This document shows, one piece after another, positions 49,101 to 61,100 of a DNA stretch of 64,000 nucleotides (position 1 is its first letter; every line of letters begins with the position of its first letter). Below the pieces are notes generated by a model, which saw only the letters and a list, made by a program, of their open reading frames with translations, searched no databases and was not told where the DNA came from. The position numbers and the translations under genes were made by a program. Source of the DNA: Acanthochromis polyacanthus (lineage: Eukaryota; Chordata; Actinopteri; Pomacentridae); the NCBI RefSeq assembly GCF_021347895.1, contig NC_067131.1:5298653-5362652 (forward strand). The letters are read 5' to 3'.

Positions 49101-52100
49101 AATAATGGTGACTCTACAAACTGCAGGTATTTTGCAGCTTTTTTATACTTCTACAGCCTCTACAAACTAGTCATTTTTAACACTACTCTGACGTTTCACC
49201 GTGTTAAATGTATCTTCCAACAACTTGCTGCTCTGTTTACTGTTTTTGAGCCGTGCTGCATTTATTTTAATGATCCTCTCAGTCTAAAACTGGCTCAAAA
49301 TCTTCCTAAATTAACTCAAATTTGGTCTCAAATTGCTTTAAAAGAGTTAAAAAATGAATAACAATACGTTCAAATAGACCATTTTTGAGTCATTGTGGAC
49401 AATTTGAGTATTTTTGGGCAAATTTTAGTCCAGTTTTGAGTGTCATCAGCAGTAGAAAGGAGTTTCTCCATGGTGAATGTATCTCCATCAACTTGCTGCT
49501 CTGTTCACTGTTTCTGAGCCATGCTGCATTTATTTTATCTATTCAGCAGGTTTGATTTTCCTCTCAAGATCATTTTGGACAAGTTTCAAGTCTTTCTGGA
49601 CATATTTTTTCAATAACTTGGACAGGTTTAAGTCACTTCAGACAATTCTTTCAATCATTTTGGTCAAGTTTTCTCTCTGCTCATCAGCTGTAAAAAGATC
49701 GTTCACCATGCCGAATGTATCTTCCATCAACTTCCTCCTCAGTTTACTGTTTTTGCTGCATTTATTTATTGTTGCTCAACTGTGTTTTATTTTCCATTTT
49801 TTGTTTCCATACTTGTTTCCCAGAATTTTTGTCACATATCTGTTGGTCATAACTGAGTCAATCATGGCTTCTAGGTTGTGCTCAGGAGCACAGAATTTAT
49901 TGTTTTTCACAGAAATCAGTTTGTGTAAACGGTGCGTTTTTGGCAATTTTTTAAAGCCTATTTTTCCCAATGAAACCGCATGTCATATGACTAGTTCAAG
50001 CACCGTTTGAAAGTTGAAAATCTGATGATTCTTTACGTTTTTGGTGTAATTTTGACATTTCTTTAAAACAATACCACCAGATGGTTTCTGAGTTCAGAGG
50101 GTTAAATTTGAATGAAAACTCTAGTAAAACTTAATCCCACTAAAGCTAAAATGAATCCTTTAAAGTCTGCTGATGAGCATTTTTGAAGCTTTAAGTTAAG
50201 ATAAAATACGGCTGAAAAAAAAACATGAGGTGTGTTGGTATTCTGTGTGTGAATTTTAATAACAAAACTATCGACAAACACGTTGGTCTGGAGCGGTTCT
50301 CACCTGGACTTTGTGCTGGGACCGGTCCCCTCCGTCTTCCCGTCCTTTGCTTGGTCCCGCTGTGCTGCTGTCCTCCTGAGATTCCTTCTTCTTCCTGTCT
50401 CCGGACGCCTCGGTGTGACCTCCGTTTTGAGCTGGCGTCTGTTCCAGAGAATCCACCAGGCTGTCGGGGCTGAACGAGCCAAATAAAATACGGATATTTA
50501 TCAGATTAAATCAAATTTATTAATGGAACACTTTGAAACGCAACCTGAGCTGACCAAAGTGCTGTTATCAGGCAGGTAACGTCAAAACAGGAGTCAAAAC
50601 GGTCTTAAACTGGTCAATTATTGCCATAAAACCTGCAAAATATCTAAAAATGCACATACTTTTACTTATTTGATTTATTTCAGACATTCCAAGGTATCTT
50701 AAAGACACAGAAAGAGAAAATGAAACACACTAAATGAAAAACAAACCTAAAATAACACCTGAAAACGAATAGAATAAGGTCATTAACTTTTACCAGCTAC
50801 ATGTCCATACATCTCATATCTTTTCGTCTTTTTCCAACTTCAGAGAAAAGAGAAAGTTTGATACGTTCCAGGCCTCTGCTGATTGGTCAAACGCCATGAT
50901 GTAGTGTTTTGTAAGGTAGAATGATCTCTGATTGGCTGGGTGGAAAGGCAACGCCATATTTAACGTGTGCGGAAGTTACCAAATATGACCACCTGCCCGA
51001 TGAAGGGCTACCACCAGGTGTCCTCATACCACCTGTGGATTGATGTTAAATGTATTTATGTCTGGGAATGAGATGAAGCCCCACCTGCCCTCCTCGGTGT
51101 TGGGACTTTGTCCGGGGGCTGCCGTCTCCTCGCTCCTCCATCCTGGAACTGAGCACACGTCTTTTTCTGCTTGCCGTACTTGTTCGAGGATGGCGTTCAC
51201 CCTCTCCTCCGTAATCTCCTCTTCCTCCACGCCTCCCTCCAGCTTTATATCCTCCAGCAGACTCTGCAGCCTCTCCTGGGTCATCTCCTCCTCCTCCTCC
51301 TTTTCCTCCTTTCCGTTCCCGAGTCCGGCGTCCGAGGCAGCCTCCACGACGACTTCTGCTTCTCGCTTCGTCGCCTTCCCTGACTGTTCCACAGCCCTCC
51401 GGTCGTTATCCGGACCGGTTTTATTTTCCACGGACATCCCCGTTTCTTCAGGGCCAACCAGGGGCGGCTCCTGGGCTTTGGATCCGGGCCCCGGGGCCAC
51501 GGTGAGGGGGTCGCTGCTGGAGGTACTGGTGGTCTGAGTGAGGGAGAGGTCGCTAGGTCTAGTTAGGGCGGACTTGCTAGGGGACTCTACGCTAGCGTCG
51601 CCCTCGCTAAAGAAGTCGTCGGAGCGGAGCGGGGTCGGGGGCACGTAGTTGAGGTCTGAGGGGGTCTGCAGCTCCAGATCTATATTGTGGTATTCTGCAT
51701 GGATGGCAGGAGTAAAGGATTAGAGGGTCAGAGCACGGAAGAGGGAGGAAGAGATAAAAGAGGGAAGGAGAAGGTAGAGTGGTGGAGGTGGTGAAATGAG
51801 AAACACTTGAGACATTTAAGGGCTGCATTTGTTCAAAAGTCACAACGTAAAGTAACGCAAACATGTCTCAGATAACGGATTTTCTGTGTAGGAGTCAGAA
51901 CAGGCTGTAAACGCAACACTTTTTAAAGTTATGATGAACTTTTTAGCAAACTGCTTCCATTTACACATCTTCTAGTAACAAATCCAACATCAGGATTCAT
52001 TTGGAGTGGAGTTTGTTTCACTCGATGAATGCGAGTTCTTTCCTTTTAGTTCTATTTTACTCTCTATTAGCTCCTGAATAAACTATTTAGCTCTTTAGCT

Positions 52101-55100
52101 GCTAATTACACCCACATGTTCATTGGCTAGTTGCTAACTTTACAGGCTTTATCCTTTAGAATCCAAAAGGCTAGTGGCAGATTTGAAAGGCAAAAAATTC
52201 CCAAAAATTACACCATTTATCCGAGCAAGAAACTCTAAAGCAGAAAAAAACTCTGATTTTTCCCCTTTTAGACCGTCCTTGAATGAATTACTTGTGACAC
52301 ACTGTTTTATTGGAAAAATTCACCAAATCTAAGCTGAAAATTCTCATATTAAATCAAAATCACTTTATTCTACATGTCTTGTTTAAAACATTTGGCAAAA
52401 AATGAATCGTTTACATTAACTACATTCCCTAAAAAACAAAAAAATTCTTTGTTCCTCTACACAACTGTAAACTTATGACCGACTCAGCTGCGAAAACAGT
52501 CACATTACAAAAATTCTGAAAATATTCAGCTGACCTGCAGTTCTTTTGTAAAAACAACGAACCAAATCGAAGCTAAAAATGGCCGCATTTCGTCAAAATC
52601 ACTTTATTCTACATGTCTCATATGAAAAATAAGAAATTGAGCATTTGCATTAACTATTTTAAACTAATTTTGTTCCTTTGCACATCTAGAAGTGACTGAT
52701 TGAACTGATGAACTGCAGGCTGTGTTTCAAAGACCAAGCATAGAAACCAGTTTGAAAGATTTTGAGGAAAACAAAACATGGTTGATCAATAAAATTAATA
52801 CGGCATGGTTCAGAGATAGTATAAGTTGTCAGCTAGTTGTTGGAGGATCCATTCATAAAAATAAAAGCAATAAACCTATAAAGCCACTGTGAGCTATCAG
52901 ACTAGTACCAAACAACAGATTGATTGGGTTAGCAAATTACTGGTTGAGCATACTGAAAGTTTAGGAGCTAAAAAGTCAAATATTTCCCTCAGGAGAGCAA
53001 ACAAGAGCTAAAAGGTGAGAAGGCATGAGATTTTAATTCATCAGGAAGTCAGAAACAACTCTTGATCTCAAAAGTTTGGGGTCACCCAGACAGTCTAATG
53101 TTTTCCATGAAAACTCACACTTTTATTCATGTGCTAAAGTAATTTCACAAGGGGTTTCTAATCGTCAATGAGCCTTTCAACACCATTAGCTAACACAATG
53201 TAGCATTAGAACACAGGAGTGATGGTTGCTGGAAATGTTCCTCTGTACCCCTATGGAGATATTCTATTAATAATTTCCAGCTAGAATAGTCATTTACCAC
53301 ATTAACAACGTCTAGACTGGATTTCTCATTCATTTAATGTTGTCTTCATTAAAAAAAAACTGCTTTTCTTTCAAAAATAAGTGACCCCAAACTTTTGAAC
53401 GGTAGTGTATGTTTAAAAGATGTGCAAATGATAAAAACATGTCAGTTCTTTTGTGTTTACATCTTGTTCTGCTGCATCCAAAAGGTATAAAAAAAATTCA
53501 ACACTTCTTTAACCCTCTGAACCCGAAATCCTGCTGGTGACATTAAAAGGTGTATTATCATTAAAAAATACCAAAATGAAACCGATTACCGTCCCCAGAA
53601 TCTGAAAAGCGTTGGGAAATCGATCAAATCTAAGCTTAAAATCCAGATTTTTTTAATCAAAATAAATTTATTTACATGTGTTGTTTAAATATTTGCCATA
53701 AATATTCAAATTTAGTCACCAGATTGGGCAAAAAATTAAATATTCTGTGCTGCTCATTTTCCCCATTTGTTTCCATTATTGGTGACGCATGTGGGCAGTT
53801 TCTCATTATGTGTAAATCAAATTACCACAAAAACCCAACTTTTTTGGGGTGATTTCTAGCATCATAAATGGCTTTACTGCACAGAAAACCTTTTTGAGTT
53901 TTCTCTACTTTGTTCTTCTGTTTCCACAGAGCTACAGGACTTTATACTGCAGTGAAAAATGAGTAAAAATGTGACAGGGTAAAGAAAAAAAAAAAAAAAG
54001 AACACCCAGAAACTGTTTCAGGTTCAGAGGGTTAATGATTTTCCTTTTACACGTTTTAAACACTGGAGTGTGACTTCTGAACCAGCCCTCCATACACAGT
54101 AGACACGACCAGATCAAAAAAAGGATGGAAACAGAGTAAAAGTCCCAAAGACAGGATATAAAATGTGAGCTAAAAACCTGACATAGACTCTATAGGATTT
54201 ACAGGAACATTCAGTCACACTAATCTCATCTGCAAAAAGTGGCACTTAAGTCAGACAGATCTTCTGTAAAAACACTAAATTTCAGACCCAACCTCGGCTG
54301 ATCTGACTGTAGCATTAGTGGAATTAATGAGGAGGGGAGTCGCTGTTATTTTAGTTATTTATGAGCCAAAGCTGGAGTAGAATTAAGGTAGTTTAGTTGT
54401 GTTGATTTGAACATAAAAGGCATCTAAATGTAAAGCTCGGGAACAGATCGATCCCGTCTGAAGTAAGGAGGGATACCGGGAGGGAGGGGAGACGGAGGAG
54501 GGGAGGGAATGGGAGGATCTGGGGAAGGAGAGGGGGAAGATGGAGGTAGAGGAGTAAGAAGGGAGGATGAAAGAGGTGGAGATGGGGATGAGGCACGTAC
54601 GAAAGGAGGAGAAAGGGGGAGGTAAACGGGAGACAACGAGGGTGAGGATGGACCAGGTAGGGAGAGGGAGCCGGAGGGGTGAGGAGGTGGGTGAAGGACA
54701 ACAGGGGGAAATGGAAAACACGAAGGAGACAAGGGGAGGCTTAGTGCAGAGGGAGGAAGAGGAGGCGGCGTGAAGAAGGAGAAGCATCGAAATGGACACC
54801 GGGGTGAGGATGGTAGAGGAGGGGAGTAAGGCAAGGTGGAGAGGTGAGGCAGGACGGGGGCGACGGGAAGGAGGTAGATGGGAGGTGAGGATGGGGGAGA
54901 CGGGAAGACGAAGACAGACGGGGAAGGAGAGGTGAGACACAGAGGGGAGGGATGAGACTTTTGGGGACACAGGGGGAACGTAGGACTTCTAAGAGGCTTT
55001 GGAGCTGTAGCAGTGAAACCACAATCCACAAAAGACAAAACAACAAGACAACCGTTAGACAGGAATCAGATGGAAGACACAAAACAGCATGAAACAGGTT

Positions 55101-58100
55101 AATACACGGACAATGAATGTGACTGATGAAGGCTACGAAGCTGCAGAAGCATCGGATGGTTTGCTTATCTCGGCCGATAAGCAAGAAAAGGCCTCCTAGT
55201 CGAAAAGCAGAAGCATCTTTCTGATGGTCAAAATAACTGCAGTCGAAGAAAGTTTGCAGAGCTGAGAGAAACTCCTGACTAATGGGAAATTATACGATGT
55301 GTCACCAAAGCGTTGGACGCCCATTAGTCTAATCCACTGCATGGAAACAGTCTCTAATGTTACCCTAAGTACAGCTCTACAGCAGAGAGAGGGAAGTTCA
55401 CCAGATCTACGTTTGCCAAACAAAGCAATTAAACCTCAACCTTAAAGATTTTTTGTCAATGCTTCAGGGTCCAGTCCACACGTAGATAGATTTCTCAAAA
55501 AATGCAAGAAAAAAAAAGGCAAAACCACGGACGAAACACTGTCGAAAGCATGCCAAAATTGTGCTTAAAACTAATGTTTGTTCTATAGAAAGACTCTACG
55601 AGAAGAATCCCAGTCATCCACACCTTTAGAATTCATCCTTAAATGAGTGACCACTTGGATTTCTACAAATTTTCCATCAACAGTTAGAAGTTCTGAAATC
55701 TCCAGATATCTCGTGCTCCATCCACCCATGGAAACCGTCTCTAAAATAAAGCTCTACACCAAAGAGGGGGAAGTTTAACAGATCTACGTTTGCCAAATCA
55801 AACAATTAAATCTCAACCTTAAAGTTTTTTTTGTCAATACATCAGGGTCTTGTCTACATGTAGACAGACTTCCAAAAAAAATACAAAGCCATGTATGGAA
55901 TCAGTATTTAGCAACATAATCCTGACCTTGAAGCCATGTTGACAACAGGAAACCTGAAAAAAGGTCTTACCAGTTCCAGTAGTCTATCAACAACGCCACA
56001 TTAAGCAAGAAGGGACTTATGCAAAAATATTAAGGCCACTTCATGCTTTCTGTGTATGCAAGGATGCACCTGACAAACTTCCGTCTAGTCAAACAAATCA
56101 TGCTTAAAACTAATGCTTGTTATGTAGAAAGACTACGAGAAGAATCCCAGTCATCCACTCCTTTATAATTCATCTTTAAAAGAGTGGCCACTTGGATTTT
56201 GTACATGTTTTCTATCAACGGTGTCCAACCACAGTGGGAAGTTGTAAAATCTCCAGATATCCTGTGCTATATCCGTCCAACTGTCATTGACACATGTGCA
56301 TGGTGCTACAGTCTAATCTGTAACCACTGAATTTCAGAAACATCCTCTGAAGCCTCCAGTGTTTTCCCTGTGTTGAACTGGTGGTGCACCCAAGTACTAC
56401 AGCTGATCTACAACACATTTTCAGACATCCATCCATCCATCCATTCTCTACACACCGCTTTATCCTCACTAGGGTTGCGGGGGGTGCTGGAGCCTATCCC
56501 AGCTGACTCGGGCGAAGGCAGGGGACACCCTGGACAGGTCGCATTGTCAGACATGCATTTGTTAAATTATTAACAGTAAATAGTTGATGAACCATCCTAG
56601 TCACATCTCTAGTCTCCATGCAGTGGGTAAGACCATCCTTAGGGGGCAGATATCTGTTAGCATCATCCAGCTGGAGCAGGAAACATCAGTAAGTCTCATC
56701 AAAGAAGCTAAAGCCTGTTAGCGCCTACATGAGTTCAGCTGTCAGCCCTAACAAGCTGCTCTATTTTTAATCTAGTCAGCGGCAGAAGCTAGGATTTGAT
56801 CCAGAAGCTGCTGAAGTTTGCAAAAGATAGCCACAGGTGAGAAATTAGCCGGTTAGTGTTGCTCAGTGCTGGCAAAAAGAGAATTTGCTGTAGAAGTTAG
56901 TCACTCAGAAGCAGCAGGAAGAGTAGGAAGATGAGGAGGAGGAGGAGGAGGCGGGAGTCTGCTGGTCTCAAAGCAGAAGAAGCTGGAGGCTGGGAGGCTC
57001 AGAGGAGATGACAGGAACAGTACAGCTAGCAGCATTATACACTGCACACTTTGAAAAAAGGTGTTTCATTTTCAGCTCATCTGTGAGTGACATCAGGCAA
57101 ACAAAAAAAAACAACAACAACAAAAAACACTCATGGATGCGTTGAAAAGGATCCGCCCGTTTAAAGAGTGTTAAAAGTGTATCGTTGTGAGTCAACACCA
57201 GAGCAGGCAGGCCTTCACAAAGCAACAGCCATGCATTTTGTAGACATATTTAAAAAATAAAAAGTCTTTAATGTTGGTTTCACTTAAAATCATCTTTACA
57301 AAAAGATCATTTTCATTCTGTTGTCATTTAAAGCAACAGGAGCTCTGATCGTTGTGTTAAGACGACTTTAAGAAACCAAATCAGACAGACTGGAAATGAA
57401 GAACATTTCAGAACTCTGCTTTAAAGTGTCCTTGAGTATTCCGGTTGGATATCTTTCTTAAATGATATGATGAGGAGCTAATAGCAGCTGTTAAAAATGT
57501 AATGTATGCAGCTGATGTAGTGGAAGAAGAAGAGTTCAGATCCTATATTCAAATTAAAGTAGGAACATTTTAACTCTCAAAAATACCGCATTTAACTTTA
57601 AATCCTTCAGGCAAGCAGAGAAAGATCAACTAAAAATGGACTTTATGTATAAAAATAAGCTCCCAGTAATTATTACTACAACTGAATCATTAAGAAGCTT
57701 TTAAACCATCTAAACAAACGTCTGTGTTAGAAAGGCATGCTATCTTTTAAAAATCATCACAATTACACCATTTATTTGAGCCAGAAGCCATAAAAACAGA
57801 ACAAAACTGGCATATGTTCAACTTTAGGAAGGCCAATCACGTGTTTCTGTCAGGATGATTAACCATATCTAAATTTAAAATGTGACATTTCATCCTAATA
57901 TCAGGATTTTCTACGAGTCTCATTTAAAAAGAATCGCCCTAAATAATCAGCTTGCACCAGATTGTGTAAAAAAAATAAAAAAAAATAAAAAAATCTGCAT
58001 TTCTTAGTGCACAAAAACATGAAAACCCACCAAATAAATGTTTAAAAATGTCCATATAACCCTCTGAATCCTAAAACCAGCAGTTTTGATAGCAATATTT

Positions 58101-61100
58101 TTACAAAAAAAAAATCACCAAAAAATACAAAATTTATCAACGCTACAAACTGGAGAAACAGAAATAATCATTGGGCTTTCAATTTTCCAGTGGTACTTGA
58201 ACTCCTCTATGTGGTTTCATAATTTAATTCGACATGTTTCAAGTAAAAATTCACAGGAAAAATAATGTGCTTAGAATAACCAGATTAAAAATGTGCTCAT
58301 TGTTGAACTAATCAGGCACCAGAATAAACCCACTAACAGGTGAAACACTGATAATCTGGGTCCACCTAAACAATACTGCAGACCAAACACATTATAGCTT
58401 GTTTTATTTTGCATTTATCTTTCACTATCTTCACTTCCTGTGTCTAATTTCGTCCAGTTCTGTCTGTTTTTCTGCCGTTCATTAGTCTCTAATTCTATTT
58501 TTAACATCCTACGTTTTTCCCGTCACTTTGAGCTGCGTTTGATTCGTCTGAAAGGTGCTAAATAAATAAAGATTGATTGATAGATTGAGGTAATTTTAAC
58601 CACTTTCTATCCTTTTTTGTCTGTAAAGTGACGCAGAATGACTTACATGTGTTAAAAGTGATAAAAAAAAGTGGGGTTTTTTGAACGGTACGGACTAATT
58701 CCTGGACACACCGTGATCAAAGTTCTGAAATGCTCCTCGGCGGGTCCATCACAATCAGCCACATTTCATTTTCATTTCTTAGGAGGAAAGAGAGAAAATA
58801 CAGAGGGAGAGAGGAAAAAGACTTGCCATACTGCTTAAAGCAAACATGCCGTTGTTAGAAACTGGTTGTTATAATTATGTTTTTATGTATTTTAACCGCA
58901 CAAATCTGCAAAAGGGGTTAAAATTTCAAACATACACATAAACATAACTATTGTTGAACCAAACCAGCGCCCTGAACCGTCTCACAAATTCACCGATCCC
59001 GAGGTTATCAGTACATTTGTGAGATGGAACGGAGCCGGCGTTCGCTGCCTTCATCATGCTTTTGTACATTTTTACAAAAACAGGGACACACTATAAGTTT
59101 CATGCACCCAAAATGGTACAAATTTTCCTGCAGTTGATAAAAATCTGTCAGTTGTCGTTAATGCTCCATAGACTGAATAAATTGCACTGCCCAACAAAGA
59201 CGTCCCTGACCGTCCGGAGCATTAAAGCCATTTGGGTTCTTAATGAATTTCCACTGTTTAGTTGGAGCCCGATTGGTTCTGTATTGGTTTTGCACAGTCG
59301 GGTCTGACTGTCTGGCTAAGAGAGGAGGTGAAGAAGGGTGAAGGGATAGACTGAGAGATAGACTGAGAGTTCAGCTAGGGTGGGCTACACTTTACCATCG
59401 GACTGATCCGGGAATACTGCGTTATCATCGGCAAAGCAGCGTGTGCCTGAAATGTTACCGTAGTCAAATATGGGCCCTTCCAGCAAAGTCACAATATCCA
59501 ACCGATTGATCTTAGTCAGCACCGCGGTTAAAGCGTCCGCTGGAGGGGAGAAAGACAAAGAAATTACATCAAAAACAATGATTATACCATTCATGTTACT
59601 TAATATTCTCTGTAAATTTGCATCTGAAATAAGTACACTCAACAAAAATATAAAAGCAACACTAAGGCACAGCTGTGCACTAATCATGGTGTCTAATCAG
59701 CATCTTGATATGGAACACCTGTGAGGTGGGATGGATTATCTCAGCAAAGGAGAAGTGCTCACTGTCACAGGTTTAGACAGATTTGTGAACAATATTTGAG
59801 AGAAATGGTGATATTGTGTATGTGGAAAAAGTTTTACATCTTTCAGTTCATCTCAAAAAATGGGAGCAAAAACAAAAGTGTTGCTTATATATTTTGTACT
59901 GTTCAAAAGTTGGGGGATTACTCTGAAATGTCCTTATTTTTGAAAGAAAAGCATTCTTTTTTCATTAAAGATAGACCTTGTTAATGTGGTAAATGACTGT
60001 TCTAGCTGGAAACGGCTGATTTTTAATGGAATATCTCCATAGGGGTACAGAGGAACATTTCCAGCAGCCATCACTCCTGTGTTCTAATGCTACATTGTGT
60101 TAGCTAACGGTGTTGAAAGGCTCATTGATGATCAGAAAACCCTTGTGCAGTTATGCTAGCACATGGATAAAAGTGTTAGTTTTTATGGAAAACATGAAAT
60201 ATACTCGAGGTGACCCCAAACTTTTGAACAGTAGTGTAAGTAACAGGTAAAATGGACAATCTTTGTGACAGGTGACAAATCAAAGGAAAATCCTGAACCA
60301 TTGACCCTACAATGAAGGAATGGTGGCTTTGGTAGGTTTTTTTTGCTGGCATGTTGTGTCCTTTTGTTGAGACTCTAGACCGATGTGTTGTAATACACGT
60401 CAACAGGATCCATCATTTCAATGCTTTCCATTCATTGTCTACGTAAGATTCCCTTCAATGCACTCTGGCAACGCTGCTAGAGGTTAAAGGCGATTTGTAC
60501 ACAATTCTCATGTCTAACAAAAATCCTTGTGAACATATTAGACAGCATCCTCCACAACCATCATCCAACCAAATGAGCGAACATCCTCTGGAGAAATGGA
60601 GCTCCATACGTCCACTAGAGATCCAGAGACTGCGGTGGCCCCAACGCTTTCCTGATACACTCCATGTTAGTTTTTCCTTTAATTTGTCACCCATCTGTAA
60701 ACAAAAAGCACACAGGCTTTACTTACTTGTGGCATTTTTACCGTCCCTGTGCACCCATTTCTTTAGGAGCATGAAGCTCTGTGCTGTCAGGGAATTGGGG
60801 TTCTCCACTCGGATGAAGTTGATCTCTTCCACAGAGAAATCTAGCTCCCTGGCCAGCTCTGGAACATACAGGAAACACCACAAAAACATTACATTTCTGC
60901 TTAGAAGAAAGTTTTTTTTAATGGTTAAGCCACGGTGCTAACATTACAAGGCTATTAGCATCTGTACTGACAGTGAGGCAGCAATATTTGGGGGTTTACG
61001 TTGCTCAGAATGGGCGTGAAGCAACAGAAATATATGCATTTGTGACCATTTAATGAACAAAAATTGTCAATTATGCTTGAGTAAATGAAAATTTGCTTTT

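Noticed and set aside
48025..50010. Several 68-177-codon frames in the ank3 intron
   Set aside because: AT-rich chance frames and repeat-derived frames with no family match, on the strand opposite to the gene.
54424..55038. 204-codon Pro/Ser-rich frame on the minus strand (with overlapping 195-codon and 147-codon frames)
   Set aside because: It is a by-product of the polypurine tract: three overlapping frames are open at once, no domain is visible, and the flanking ank3 exons join in phase without it.
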